64,000 bases of DNA, from the NCBI RefSeq assembly GCF_000172795.2, contig NZ_CP020947.1, forward strand, positions 1,739,001 through 1,803,000, written 5' to 3'. Source of the stretch: Rhizobium sp. CIAT894 (GTDB lineage: Bacteria > Pseudomonadota > Alphaproteobacteria > Rhizobiales > Rhizobiaceae). The translations under genes and the position numbers were made by a program. The stretch's first letter is position 1, and each line of letters starts with the position of its first letter. The notes beneath the pieces were generated by a model. That model was given only the letters and a program-made list of their open reading frames with translations, was not told where the DNA came from and searched no databases. Below, one piece after another: positions 18,925-28,116 of the stretch.

Positions 18925-21900
18925 TCAAGAGCACCCGCTCGTCGCCCCACATGTATCGCACTTCTCGCAAGTGCCGTTCCGCACCATCGTGAAATTCTGG
19001 CACTCCGAGCACATGTTGCCGGTATAGCCCTGCATGATCGAGCGCTGGCGGCGTTCGGCTTCCACCTTCTTGGCTTCGGTCTTCGCCGTTGCCGCGTCCG
19101 CTGCCGCCTTGTCGGAGAAGAGGGCGGTGGCGTCGCTGGTGATTTCTTCCATTACCTCTTCGGCGATCTCCTCGGCCAATTCCTTGGCGCGCTCCTCGTA
19201 ATCGCGCTTGAAGGCGACGATTTCGGAGGTGGAGATGGCGACTGTCGGCTCCAGCTTGCGGGCCGCACTGCCGGCAAAGGCGGTGACCGTGCCGGTGGAG
19301 GCGGCGCGGGCAGGGGCTGCGGTGGCCGCCCCCTTGGGTTCGCCCGCCTGGCGTTCGCCGCCGGTGCCGGAAACCAGCGTCGGCTTGTAGCCGCGGGTCC
19401 AGCCGGTCGACAGCAGGTTGGTCTTGCCTTCCTGGATGCCCTTGCCGAGCGCGGTGTTGGAGAAATCCGACGTATCGACATGGGCGAGGTCATGACGGCC
19501 GAGATAGGAGACGGCAAGCTCGCGGAAGACGTAGTCGAGGATCGAGGTGGCGTTCTTGATCGCATCGTTGCCGATGACCATGCCGGCCGGCTCGAACTTG
19601 GTGAAGGTGAAGGCCTCGACATATTCCTCGAGCGGCACGCCATATTGCAGGCCGAGCGAGATGGCGATGGCGAAATTGTTCATCATTGCACGGAAGGCGG
19701 CACCTTCCTTGTGCATGTCGATGAAGATCTCGCCGAGGCGGCCGTCGCCGAATTCACCGGTGCGCAGATAGACCTTATGTCCGCCGACGGCGGCCTTCTG
19801 GGTATAGCCCTGGCGGCGGTTCGGCAGCTTCTCGCGTTCGCGCGAAACGCGTTCGATCACCCGCTCGATGATCTTCTCGGTGATGGTGACGGCCTGGGCG
19901 GCGACCGGCGCCTGCAGCAGTTCTTCCAGCGCTTCCTCGTCGTTCTCATCCTCGATCAGCGAGGCGTTGAGCGGCTGCGACAGCTTGGAGCCGTCGCGAT
20001 AGAGCGCGTTGGCCTTGAGGCCAAGCTTCCAGGAGAGCAGGTAGGCGTTCTTGCAATCCTCGACGGTCGCCTCGTTCGGCATGTTGATCGTCTTGGAAAT
20101 CGCGCCGGAGATGAAGGGCTGGGCAGCCGCCATCATGCGGATATGGCTTTCCACCGAGAGGTAGCGCTTGCCGATCTTGCCGCAGGGATTGGCGCAATCG
20201 AAGACCGGCAGATGCTCGGCCTTCAGGAAGGGCGCGCCTTCCAGCGTCATCGCGCCGCAGACATGGATGTTGGCGGCTTCGATGTCCTTCTTCGAGAAGC
20301 CCATATGGTCGAGCAGGCTGAAGCTCATGTCGGCGAGCTGTTCGTCGGAAACCTTCAGCGTCTCCTTCAGGAAGTCGGCGCCGAGCGTCCACTGGTTGAA
20401 GACGAACTTGATGTCGAAGGCGCTCTTCAGCGCGGCGTTGACGGCTTCCACCTTCTCGTCGGTCAGGCCCTTGGCCTTCAGCGTCGACGGGTTGATCGCC
20501 GGCGCCTGGTTCAGGTTGCCATGGCCGACGGCATAGGCCTCGATCTCGGCAATCTGGCTTTCCGAATAGCCGAGCGTGCGCAGCGCGTCCGGCACGGCAC
20601 GGTTGATGATCTTGAAGTAGCCGCCGCCGGCGAGCTTCTTGAACTTGACGAGCGCGAAGTCGGGCTCGATGCCGGTCGTGTCGCAATCCATGACGAGACC
20701 GATCGTGCCTGTGGGCGCGATGACCGAGACCTGGGCATTGCGGTAGCCATGCTGTTCGCCAAGCGCGAGCGCCTTGTCCCAGGCCGATTTGGCGTGGGCG
20801 ACGAGATCCTGGTCCGGGTTTTCCGAATGGATCAGCGCGACCGGATCGATCGACAGGGCCTCATAGCCGGAGGTTTCGCCGTGAGCGGCGCGGCGATGGT
20901 TGCGAATGACCCTGAGCATGCTGTCGCGGTTCGGCGCGAAGTTCGGGAAGGGGCCGAGCTCGGCAGCCATTTCGGCCGAGGTCGCATAGCAGATACCGGT
21001 CATGATCGCGGTCAGCGAACCGGCAATGGCGCGGGCTTCGGCCGAGTCGTAGGGAATACCCGACGACATCAGCAGGCCGCCGATATTGGCGTAGCCGAGG
21101 CCGAGCGTGCGGTATTCGTAGGAGAGTTCGGCAATGCGCTTCGACGGGAACTGCGCCATCATGACCGAGACTTCGAGCACGACGGTCCACAGGCGAACGG
21201 CATGTTCGTAGTCGGCGATATTGATGCGCTTGGTGGCCTTGTCCTTGAACTGCAGCAGGTTCAGCGAGGCAAGGTTGCAGGCGGTGTCGTCGAGGAACAT
21301 ATATTCCGAGCACGGGTTCGAGCCGCGGATCGGGCCGCCGGCCGGCGACGTGTGCCAGTCGTTCATCGTCGTGTTGAAGTGGATGCCCGGATCGGCCGAA
21401 GCCCAGGCGGCGTAGGAAATCGTTTCCCACAGATCGCGCGCCTTCAGCGTCTTCATCACCCGGCCGTCCTTGCGGGCGGTCAGCTTCCATTCGCCGTCAT
21501 TTTCGACGGCGCGCAGGAAGTCGTCCTTGATCGAGACGGAGTTGTTGGAGTTCTGGCCCGATACAGTGAGGTAGGCTTCCGAATCCCAATCCGTGTCGTA
21601 GGTCTTGAATTCGAGATCCTTATAGCCCTGGCGGGCGAACTGGATGACGCGCTGGACGTAATTCTCCGGAACCTGGTCCTTCTTGGCGGCGCGGATTTCG
21701 CGCTTCAGGGCAGGGTTCTTGGCCGGGTCGAAGCAATCGCCGTTGTCGCCGCCTTCGCAATTGAAGCAGGCTTTCATGATCGTCTTCAGGTGCCGGGCGA
21801 CGATCTTCGAGCCGGTGACGAGGGCCGCAACCTTCTGCTCTTCCTTGACCTTCCAGTTGATGTATTCCTCGATATCGGGATGGTCGATATCGACGACCAC

Positions 21901-22740
21901 CATCTTGGCGGCGCGGCGCGTCGTGCCGCCGGATTTGATGGCGCCGGCGGCACGGTCGCCGATCTTCAGGAAGCTCATCAGGCCGGAGGAGCGGCCGCCG
22001 CCGGAAAGCTTTTCGCCTTCGCCGCGCAGCATCGAGAAGTTGGAGCCGGTGCCGGAGCCGTATTTGAACAGGCGCGCTTCACGCACCCAGAGATCCATGA
22101 TGCCGCCTTCGTTGACGAGGTCGTCCTCGACAGACTGGATGAAGCAGGCATGCGGCTGCGGATGTTCGTAGGCAGACTTGGACTTGGTCAGCTTGCCGGT
22201 GAAGGGGTCGACGTAGAAATGGCCCTGGCCGGGGCCGTCGATGCCGTAGGCCCAGTGCAGGCCGGTGTTGAACCATTGCGGCGAGTTCGGCGCGACGCGC
22301 TGGGTGGCGAGCATATAGGCAAGCTCGTCCTTGAAGGCGGCAGCATCTTCTTCCGAAGAGAAATAGCCGCCCTTCCAGCCCCAATAGGTCCAGGTGCCGG
22401 CGAGGCGGTCGAAGACCTGGCGCGCATCGATTTCGGAGCCGGTCTGCTCATCCTTCGGCAGGGCCTTCAGCGCCGCATCGTCGGGAACGGAGCGCCACAG
22501 GAAGGAAGGAACGTCGTTTTCCTCGACCTTCTTCAGCCGGGTGGGGACGCCGGCCTTGCGGAAATACTTCTGCGCCAGAACGTCGGTCGCGACCTGGGAA
22601 AACTGCGCGGGAACATCGATATTCTCGAGGCGGAACACGATCGAACCGTCGGGGTTCTTGATCTCGCTGGTCGCCTTGCGGAATTCGATGTCCGCATAGG
22701 CGCCTTGGCCGGCCTTCGTGAAACGACGTTCGATGCGCAT
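18925..22740 (-). CDS. nrdJ: Vitamin B12-dependent ribonucleotide reductase (class II)
   Basis: A 1271-residue enzyme that reduces ribonucleotides to deoxyribonucleotides using adenosylcobalamin, in the cytoplasm. The long alphaproteobacterial form is present: [20 protein letters not shown] near residue 190, the active-site region [20 protein letters not shown] near 470, [20 protein letters not shown] near 680, and a C-terminal zinc-ribbon-like tail [18 protein letters not shown] that carries the re-reducing cysteines. The start at 22740 ([12 protein letters not shown]) is the family N-terminus. It is the only ribonucleotide reductase in the window. Two NrdR-box-like sites lie about 130-170 bases upstream and no cobalamin riboswitch is seen. 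Confidence 0.97.
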   Translation of the reverse strand: MRIERRFTKAGQGAYADIEFRKATSEIKNPDGSIVFRLENIDVPAQFSQVATDVLAQKYFRKAGVPTRLKKVEENDVPSFLWRSVPDDAALKALPKDEQTGSEIDARQVFDRLAGTWTYWGWKGGYFSSEEDAAAFKDELAYMLATQRVAPNSPQWFNTGLHWAYGIDGPGQGHFYVDPFTGKLTKSKSAYEHPQPHACFIQSVEDDLVNEGGIMDLWVREARLFKYGSGTGSNFSMLRGEGEKLSGGGRSSGLMSFLKIGDRAAGAIKSGGTTRRAAKMVVVDIDHPDIEEYINWKVKEEQKVAALVTGSKIVARHLKTIMKACFNCEGGDNGDCFDPAKNPALKREIRAAKKDQVPENYVQRVIQFARQGYKDLEFKTYDTDWDSEAYLTVSGQNSNNSVSIKDDFLRAVENDGEWKLTARKDGRVMKTLKARDLWETISYAAWASADPGIHFNTTMNDWHTSPAGGPIRGSNPCSEYMFLDDTACNLASLNLLQFKDKATKRINIADYEHAVRLWTVVLEVSVMMAQFPSKRIAELSYEYRTLGLGYANIGGLLMSSGIPYDSAEARAIAGSLTAIMTGICYATSAEMAAELGPFPNFAPNRDSMLRVIRNHRRAAHGETSGYEALSIDPVALIHSENPDQDLVAHAKSAWDKALALGEQHGYRNAQVSVIAPTGTIGLVMDCDTTGIEPDFALVKFKKLAGGGYFKIINRAVPDALRTLGYSESQIAEIEAYAVGHGNLNQAPAINPSTLKAKGLTDEKVEAVNAALKSAFDIKFVFNQWTLGADFLKETLKVSDEQLADMSFSLLDHMGFSKKDIEAANIHVCGAMTLEGAPFLKAEHLPVFDCANPCGKIGKRYLSVESHIRMMAAAQPFISGAISKTINMPNEATVEDCKNAYLLSWKLGLKANALYRDGSKLSQPLNASLIEDENDEEALEELLQAPVAAQAVTITEKIIERVIERVSREREKLPNRRQGYTQKAAVGGHKVYLRTGEFGDGRLGEIFIDMHKEGAAFRAMMNNFAIAISLGLQYGVPLEEYVEAFTFTKFEPAGMVIGNDAIKNATSILDYVFRELAVSYLGRHDLAHVDTSDFSNTALGKGIQEGKTNLLSTGWTRGYKPTLVSGTGGERQAGEPKGAATAAPARAASTGTVTAFAGSAARKLEPTVAISTSEIVAFKRDYEERAKELAEEIAEEVMEEITSDATALFSDKAAADAATAKTEAKKVEAERRQRSIMQGYTGNMCSECQNFTMVRNGTCEKCDTCGATSGCS

Positions 22741-23329
22741 GGTCTTGACCTCGTGTTGGCGCCCAGTCCCCACGACCGGGGCGCAAAATTCCTATCCGGC
22801 GGCACATTGTCGTCGTGCAGCCAGTCTCGTTTCCGTATTGTCACAGGGGTGTCATCCGGAGATGTCTTTCCTGTATCTTGTGGTGATGGTGGCTGCAAAC
22901 GCTAAATATAGTATTAACAGCTTATTATCGCCAGTCCCGACGTCACTTTTTTGGAGGCTGAAAATCGCGCAGAGATCCTGTCAGGTCTGATACCGTTTCC
23001 GGCCCATCACCCTGATTCTGCGTCCAATTTTTCAAAAGGAAACCGGGCTCGTTACCTCCGGTCCTGCCGCCGCCGCAACATCAGTAACAATAAAGTTTGA
23101 AACAGGTGATTCCGTCAAGGGCTGGATCTTAATTGATTGCTAACCACAACATCTTGTGGATGCGCCTGTGGAGATTGGGGAAAGCCGGGGAGCCCTGAAA
23201 TTACAATGGCTTGCGGGCATTGCCGGCTAAGGAAAGTGCTGGAACGGCAAAAAAGCGCCCTGCGGCAAATCTTGTGATGGCATTTCGGCCGTAAATGCGC
23301 ATGGCGATTCGTCCGCATGTAAGCGGCCG
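22741..23329. other. Long upstream region of nrdJ
   Basis: About 590 bases without a convincing gene. The half nearest nrdJ holds two NrdR-box-like sites (22871-22911). The rest, up to the end of the next minus-strand gene, contains no frame with coding-like codon use. I looked for the conserved B12-box core of a cobalamin riboswitch and did not find it. Confidence 0.5.
22871..22911 (-). promoter_or_regulatory. Tandem NrdR boxes upstream of nrdJ
   Basis: Read on the minus strand, CTATATTTAG at 22911-22902 matches 9 of 10 positions of the NrdR core CWATATATWG, and CAAGATACAG at 22880-22871 matches 8 of 10. Their starts are exactly 31 bases apart, the three-helical-turn spacing known for paired NrdR sites. 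They lie upstream of nrdJ only. Repression of nrdJ by NrdR-dATP is the expected role (inference). Confidence 0.6.
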
Positions 23330-23920
23330 TCAGAGCGCATCGATGGCGATGGTGACGGTGGCGACGCCGATCGGCTTCTCCTCTTCGTCGAGGACGACGA
23401 AGCTCGCCTGCGTTTCGAGCATCTGGGTGGTTTCGTTGCGTTCGGCCCGGTCGATGAAGATCTCGCGGGAGCCGTTCGCGAAGGTTTTGAGGTATTTCTC
23501 CTCGTCGCCTTGCCAGTAGTCGGTGGTGATGGTGCTTTGCCCGACGTTCAGCCCGTGACTGTCGGTCACGAAAAATTCGACGATCGCGCCCTGTGAGGCG
23601 TCCTGCCTGGTTTTCAGATAGTGCGACACCGATTTGTCGAGCAGCAGCTTGACCATGTACAGATGGTGGCGATCGATCTCCGACCGGTAGGTCTCGTCGA
23701 GCACCCGCATATCCATCTCGCTGACATTATCGAATTCTATGTTCTGCTCGGCAATGGCTTTCAGCACCAGCGGCGTCTCCACCATCGGCCGCACCTGCCG
23801 CTCGACATAATCGCGCACCAGAGGGATATAGGCGGGCTCGGCAAAACCGGGTGTGAGGGGAAACAGAAACGCCGCCAGTCCGATGGTCGCAGTCGTTCCT
23901 CTATGCCCCCACCGCGCCAT
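23330..23920 (-). CDS. Exported Cache/PDC-like sensor-domain protein
   Basis: A 196-residue protein with an N-terminal signal peptide (hydrophobic TIGLAAFLFPLTPGFA) and one small domain. The region IVEFFVTDSHGLNVGQSTIT followed by TDYWQGDEEKYLKTF is typical of periplasmic PDC/Cache sensor domains of chemoreceptors and histidine kinases, where it contacts the ligand. No transmembrane anchor or signalling output domain follows, so this is a stand-alone periplasmic binding domain. The partner and ligand are unknown. It is transcribed towards nrdJ, with almost 600 bases between. Confidence 0.7.
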   Translation of the reverse strand: MARWGHRGTTATIGLAAFLFPLTPGFAEPAYIPLVRDYVERQVRPMVETPLVLKAIAEQNIEFDNVSEMDMRVLDETYRSEIDRHHLYMVKLLLDKSVSHYLKTRQDASQGAIVEFFVTDSHGLNVGQSTITTDYWQGDEEKYLKTFANGSREIFIDRAERNETTQMLETQASFVVLDEEEKPIGVATVTIAIDAL

Positions 23921-24117
23921 CTTGTTTTCCTTTTACCGCATCGCTTCGCTGCACGCTTTGAGCGCAGCTTGGCACGATTCGCACGCTGCTTGAGTCTATA
24001 AGCAAAAGGTAAAATAGATGTGCGAATCCCGATAGCGGATTCGGGAATCCCCGCCGACAAAATCTGGAACAATTTCAAGTGGTAAATATGAAGATCACGC
24101 GCTTTGATCGATGGCGA

Positions 24118-24612
24118 TCAGCCAGCGCTCTTGGCGATCGGCTCCTGATAGGTAAAGCCCATGTCCCAAGGGAAGTAGATCCAGGTATCCTGGCTCACCT
24201 CGGTGACGAAGGTATCGACGGTCGGCACGCCTTTCGGCTTGGCATAGACGCAGGCGAAATGCGCCCGGGGCAGCATGGTGCGCACCTGGACCGCTGTCTT
24301 GCCGGTGTCGGTCAGGTCATCGACGACGAGCACGCCTTCGCCGCCATTTTCCTGAAGTTCCGGCGCTATTCCCTTGAGCAGCATCATGTCGCCCTGGTTC
24401 ACATAGTCATGATAGGAGGCGACGCAGACGGTCTCGATCAGCCGGATGTTCAGTTCGCGTGAGATGATCGCGGCCGGGACGAGGCCGCCGCGCGTGATGC
24501 AGACGATCGCCTTGAAGGTCTGGCCGAGGCCGGCAAGCCGCCAGGCAAGGGCGCGCGCATCGCGGTGGAACTGATCCCAGGAAACGGGAAAGGCTTTATC
24601 GGGAAGGGACAT
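24118..24612 (-). CDS. gpt: Xanthine-guanine phosphoribosyltransferase
   Basis: A 164-residue purine salvage enzyme that joins xanthine or guanine to PRPP to give XMP or GMP. The PRPP-binding motif is [19 protein letters not shown] near residue 95, and [21 protein letters not shown] near residue 40 forms the pyrophosphate loop. The DMGF sequence at the C-terminus lies in the base-recognition region. The length and the start [16 protein letters not shown] match the family, so the upstream part of the open frame is excluded. The gene appears to be transcribed alone. Confidence 0.95.
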   Translation of the reverse strand: MSLPDKAFPVSWDQFHRDARALAWRLAGLGQTFKAIVCITRGGLVPAAIISRELNIRLIETVCVASYHDYVNQGDMMLLKGIAPELQENGGEGVLVVDDLTDTGKTAVQVRTMLPRAHFACVYAKPKGVPTVDTFVTEVSQDTWIYFPWDMGFTYQEPIAKSAG

Positions 24613-24792
24613 CGGGCTGCTCCGAGGCATGAAAAAACAACACGCCGTTTGCCGGCGACCGGACGCGCTTAAGGCGGCGATTGGCAAAACGCAAATCTCG
24701 CGAGCTGTGCCGAGGCTCGAAGCTGTCATCGGTCGCCGCAATTAACGGAATTTGCCGGCAAAAGGCAAGCGCCGATGATGACGGCAAGACGC

Positions 24793-25635
24793 TCAACCCG
24801 ACAGCAGCGTCAGCGCCGTCATCGATTGCAGCAAGCTCTTGGTCGTGCCGCCGAAAATCATCTGCCAGAGCCAGGAATGCGGATGGGCGCCCATGACGAG
24901 AAGATCGATGCTGCTGTCGGAAAGCCGGTTCTCGATCACATGCGAGGCGTTCTTGTCCACGCTTCTGGCCGTCGCAAGCGTCGTCTTCACGCCATGGCGG
25001 GCCAGTGTGGCGGCGATCTCGGCGCCCGATGTCAGCGGCGATTGCAGCGCCGTGTCGGCCGGATCGACGGAAAAGATTTCCACTTCCTCGGCCGCCTTCA
25101 GGATCGGTAGCGCGTCGAAGGTGGCGCGCGCCGCCTCTTTCGATCCGTTCCAGGCAATCAGCACGCGCCTGATCGGCTTCGGCTGCCGGAGGATATAGGG
25201 GATGACCAGCACCGGCCGGCCGGTTTCGAAGAGGAAGCTTTCGACGTCGACATGGCTGTCGGAAGGCCTGGCCGGGTCGGCCTGCGAAGCGATCAACAGA
25301 TCGGCGCTGCGCGCGCTGTCGATCAGCGGTGCGGCGCCGTAGCCGATGGATGTTGCAAAGCTGCGCCATTCGCAGGAGGCGCCCGCTGCATCCGCTTTGG
25401 CGCGAAAGATCCTCTCCACCGCGATCGTTTCGCCATGCGCCATGTCCTGCAGCGCCTGCACGGCGACCGGATCGGGAATTTCCATCGGCGCCACCAGCGG
25501 CACGGCGGAGATGGTTTCGGCATGCAGGCCGATCACATGCGCACCGCTTTCGGCGGCCATGGCAAAGGCGAAATCGGCGACAGCGCCGCTATTGTCCGTT
25601 GTATCGAGGATGGCGAGAATGGTTTTGTAAGACAT
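24793..25635 (-). CDS. Universal stress protein with two UspA domains
   Basis: A 280-residue cytoplasmic protein made of two tandem Usp folds. The first begins MSYKTILAILDTTDNSGAVADFA; the second begins at about residue 155 with IRRVLIAWNGSKEAARATFDAL and ends LLVMGAHPHSWLWQMIFGGTTKSLL, which contains the G-2x-G-9x-G-type nucleotide-binding pattern in part. The start at 25635 places the first strand at the N-terminus as expected. Such proteins respond to oxygen or redox stress in related bacteria; no target is shown here. It lies between gpt and the MoCF gene on the same strand. Confidence 0.92.
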   Translation of the reverse strand: MSYKTILAILDTTDNSGAVADFAFAMAAESGAHVIGLHAETISAVPLVAPMEIPDPVAVQALQDMAHGETIAVERIFRAKADAAGASCEWRSFATSIGYGAAPLIDSARSADLLIASQADPARPSDSHVDVESFLFETGRPVLVIPYILRQPKPIRRVLIAWNGSKEAARATFDALPILKAAEEVEIFSVDPADTALQSPLTSGAEIAATLARHGVKTTLATARSVDKNASHVIENRLSDSSIDLLVMGAHPHSWLWQMIFGGTTKSLLQSMTALTLLSG

Positions 25636-25743
25636 ATCAATTCTCCTTGCGCTGAAATGGCTGGCGCGAGGGACGGAATGCGCCGGAGCGTTCTCCTGTT
25701 CCTTGACCGACATCAAGGATGGCCGCCAGCTCCGGCATTGTCC

Positions 25744-26520
25744 TCAAGCCTCGGCGGAATGGTTTTCGGCGATGTCTTTCCTTTGCCGGATGGCCTCGAT
25801 CATTGCATGCACCTCGGCGCCGGCCGCATCGATTGCCGCCTGCGAGCGGCCGCGCACGACGATCTCGGTCGAGAATTTCTGGCCGATATAGCGGGGGTAG
25901 GAGCCGATACTGGTGTCCGGATGGGCTTTCTGAATTGTGGTCAGGGGCGTGCCGATCTCGCCTTCACCGTAGGGGCAGGCGATGGCGAGCGAGAGCACCG
26001 GCGTGCCGGTGCGAAGCGTCGGCAGCACATTGTCGACCATCGCCTGGAAAACCTGCGGCACGCCGGCCATGACATGGACGTTGCCGATGATGAAGCCAGG
26101 CGCGGTCGAGACCGGATTGGCGATATGGGCGGCACCGCGCGGCATGCGCGCCATGCGTTGGCGCGCCTCGGTGAATTCCATCTCGCGGCGCTTGTACATA
26201 TCGGCAAGCAGCACCATCGCCGCTTCGTCATATTCGCAGGGCACGCCGAACGCCTTGGAAATGGCATCGGCGGTGATGTCGTCATGCGTCGGTCCGATGC
26301 CGCCCGAGGTGAAGACGTAATCATATTTGCTGCGAAGCGCGTTCAGCGCCTCGACGATCGCCTCCTCGTCGTCGGCGACGATGCGCACCTCCTTGAGGTC
26401 GATGCCGGAAAGGGTGAGCAGATCGGCGAGGTGGCCGATATTCTTATCCTTGGTGCGGCCGGAAAGAAGTTCGTCGCCGATGGCGAGCATGGCGGCGGTG
26501 ACGACGATGGCATGGCTCAT
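25744..26520 (-). CDS. MoCF/CinA-N family molybdopterin-binding protein
   Basis: A 258-residue protein of the MoaB/Mog fold: AAMLAIGDELLSGRTKDKNI at the N-terminus, YVFTSGGIGPTHDDITADAI near residue 65 and HVMAGVPQVFQAMVDNVLP near residue 150. These are the motifs of the N-terminal half of CinA. The CinA C-terminal deamidase domain is missing, so this is the short form often annotated as competence/damage-inducible protein A. The role is probably nucleotide-ether hydrolysis or molybdopterin-related and is not certain. The start at 26520 fits the family; the frame is open further upstream into the wrbA side of the intergenic space. Confidence 0.88.
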   Translation of the reverse strand: MSHAIVVTAAMLAIGDELLSGRTKDKNIGHLADLLTLSGIDLKEVRIVADDEEAIVEALNALRSKYDYVFTSGGIGPTHDDITADAISKAFGVPCEYDEAAMVLLADMYKRREMEFTEARQRMARMPRGAAHIANPVSTAPGFIIGNVHVMAGVPQVFQAMVDNVLPTLRTGTPVLSLAIACPYGEGEIGTPLTTIQKAHPDTSIGSYPRYIGQKFSTEIVVRGRSQAAIDAAGAEVHAMIEAIRQRKDIAENHSAEA

Positions 26521-26742
26521 GGGATGTTCCGTGATGTGAGGCTGGTGAATAGGTAGCGCCCTTCGGCGGCTTTGCAAACAGCCGGCCGATGTCGCTGCCG
26601 CTGAAATGAAAGACGCAAGTGAATTTTCGTCTATGGGCGTTGAACACTGAGTTCCCGGGGGCAGGGCTTTGTTCGACCCTGGGCGCTGATACAACTTCGT
26701 CCCGGTCACGAAATTCAACCAGTGCACTCAGGAGACAAGAAG

Positions 26743-27339
26743 ATGGCGAAGGTTCTCGTCCTTTATTATTCGGCTTATGGCCATATCGAAACCATGGCCT
26801 ATGCTGTCGCCGAAGGCGCGAAGTCGGCCGGCGCCGAGGTTACCGTCAAGCGCGTGCCGGAACTGGTGCCGGAAGACGTTGCCAAGGCTTCCTACTACAA
26901 GATCGACCAGGCGGCTGCGATCGCCACCGTCGACGAATTGGCCGATTATGACGCCATCATCGTCGGCGCCGGCACCCGCTTCGGCACGGTTGCTTCGCAG
27001 ATGCGCAATTTCTGGGATCAGACGGGCGGCCTCTGGTTCGCCGGCAAGCTCGTCGGCAAGATCGGTTCGGTGTTCACCTCTTCGGCGACCCAGCACGGCG
27101 GCCAGGAATCGACCATCCTCGGCTTCATCCCCACCTTCCTGCACCAGGGCATGGTCGTTGCAGGCCTTCCCTATGCCTTCCAGGGCCAGATGGGCAACGA
27201 AGAAGTCAAGGGCGGCTCGCCCTACGGCGCTTCCACCATCACCAACGGCGACGGCTCGCGCCAGCCCTCCGAGATCGAACTGGAAGGCGCGAAATACCAG
27301 GGCGCCCATGTCGCCAGGCTCGCTGCCAAGCTCGCCTGA
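26743..27339 (+). CDS. wrbA: NAD(P)H:quinone oxidoreductase type IV (WrbA)
   Basis: A 198-residue flavodoxin-fold protein. The FMN phosphate loop is [21 protein letters not shown] at residues 4-24, followed by [24 protein letters not shown] around 75-98 and [15 protein letters not shown], all diagnostic of WrbA. It passes two electrons from NAD(P)H to quinones, avoiding semiquinone radicals. The start at 26743 is the methionine just before the first strand; an in-frame ATG 21 bases upstream is less likely. A hairpin followed by T-rich sequence lies 27 bases after its stop. Confidence 0.96.
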   Translation: MAKVLVLYYSAYGHIETMAYAVAEGAKSAGAEVTVKRVPELVPEDVAKASYYKIDQAAAIATVDELADYDAIIVGAGTRFGTVASQMRNFWDQTGGLWFAGKLVGKIGSVFTSSATQHGGQESTILGFIPTFLHQGMVVAGLPYAFQGQMGNEEVKGGSPYGASTITNGDGSRQPSEIELEGAKYQGAHVARLAAKLA

Positions 27340-27365
27340 TCGTTGATTTTGAGATCATCAAGGTT

Positions 27366-27399
27366 GCGGCGGGCATGAGGCCTGCCGCGCCTTTCGTTT
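27366..27399 (+). terminator. Probable intrinsic terminator of wrbA
   Basis: A 9-base stem, GCGGCGGGC at 27366-27374 with GCCTGCCGC at 27380-27388 (one G-T pair), closes a 5-base loop and is followed by CCTTTCGTTT. It sits 27 bases after the wrbA stop. Confidence 0.65.
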
Positions 27400-27425
27400 G
27401 CCGCGCCGATTCGCTTGGCTGCTCT

Positions 27426-27446
27426 CTTCGGCTCGCCGAGCCGAAG
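27426..27446 (-). terminator. Hairpin downstream of the tRNA-Leu gene
   Basis: CTTCGGCTCG and CGAGCCGAAG form a nearly continuous inverted repeat with a minimal loop. It begins 16 bases beyond the tRNA 3' end on the minus strand. There is no T run, so termination is only probable; it could also mark the tRNA precursor 3' trailer. Confidence 0.45.
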
Positions 27447-27462
27447 CTCACAGAGCGTAGGC

Positions 27463-27750
27463 TGGTGCGGACGGCGGGGGTCGAACCCGCAAAGCCGAGG
27501 CCGAGGGATTTTCTTACCAGCTACGGCTTTCGCCGCCGCCTTCCGGCGTTTGTGGTCTGGACTATACCTTCACCTTAGCGTTGCCTTAGGTGCTGCCCGT
27601 CTAGTCTCTACACCTTCCCTTTGCAGGGCTTGGCTCGGGATTGCCATCTGACAGGTTTCCCCGACTTTGAGCAGTTCTACATCCGGCGTTTCCGCCGGCG
27701 CACTCAATTTGCTTTAAGTCCCTTGTGTCTACCGATTCCACCACGTCCGC
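27463..27750 (-). tRNA. tRNA-Leu(UAA) interrupted by a group I intron
   Basis: Read on the minus strand, the 5' exon (27750-27716, 35 nt) begins GCGGACGTGGTGGAATCGGT and ends in CTT; the 3' exon (27512-27463, 50 nt) begins AAAATCCCTCGG and ends in an encoded CCA. Joined, they form an 85-nt type II tRNA: a 7-pair acceptor stem GCGGACG/CGTCCGC, anticodon stem AGGGA/TCCCT around loop CTTAAAA giving anticodon UAA, a long variable arm, and T-stem GCGGG/CCCGC with loop TTCGACC. The interruption falls between the first and second anticodon bases, the same place as the known cyanobacterial and plastid tRNA-Leu introns. Confidence 0.93.
27513..27715 (-). other. Group I self-splicing intron in tRNA-Leu(UAA), 203 nt
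   Basis: The intron follows a U and ends with G, as group I introns do. Conserved core blocks are present in order: AATTGAG near the 5' end; the Q block AATCCCGAGCCAAGC at 27642-27628; the R block with GTAGAGACTAGACGG around 27610-27596; and the S block AAGGTATAGTCC at 27570-27559, where GACTA of R can pair with TAGTC of S to form P7. P1 can form between exon ACTT and intron GAGT with the required U-G pair at the splice site. No homing endonuclease frame is inside. The features fit the small tRNA-borne IC3 subgroup. Confidence 0.9.
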
Positions 27751-28116
27751 GTGGTTCTTCCTGCTAACAAACAGAGACGGTATTCTCAACCGATATTCAG
27801 GAGTTGTGATGCGATTCCGCTTCAAAGTTTGGAAGGTCCCATCGTGCCTGGCCACGGTTTCGAAAAGCGAATGCGCATCACGTAGTTGCAAATTGACATT
27901 GTTGCCACGCAAGGTCAGGATAGTTTGATTGCGAAAAATATTTCATGCAAGTTGGTGTGGCAATCCTAGCAAACTCCTGGGTGGCACAAGCTTGCTGGAT
28001 TTGGGGGAGCGTTAGGGAAAGTGCCGGAAGGCGTAGTGTTTACGATTTCTACTATTACAATACGTGCACTTCACTTCTCATGAAAACGCCGGGACGTATG
28101 GTGGCTTAAAGGGCAA
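27751..28116. other. Gene-free stretch between tRNA-Leu and the BTAD regulator
   Basis: This region must carry the tRNA-Leu promoter (minus strand) and that of the regulator (plus strand). Its composition is clearly AT-richer than the surroundings. I see no open frame with coding-like codons and no RNA fold I can name. A ribosome-binding sequence AAAGGG lies just before the regulator start at 28117. Confidence 0.5.

Noticed and set aside
18886..22905. A 1339-codon open frame on the plus strand opposite nrdJ
   Set aside because: It is the antisense shadow of nrdJ: high GC in third codon positions removes stops on the other strand. The product is a low-complexity Gly/Arg/Asp/Glu-rich string with no family resemblance.
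22741..23329. Cobalamin riboswitch before nrdJ
   Set aside because: I looked for the B12-box core and did not find it on the minus strand. NrdR-box-like sites are the only recognisable signals.
27463..27750. tmRNA (split ssrA) as an explanation of the CCA-ended RNA
   Set aside because: The two exons form a full tRNA-Leu with D-arm consensus and anticodon loop, and the insert carries group I core blocks. No tag-peptide frame is present.
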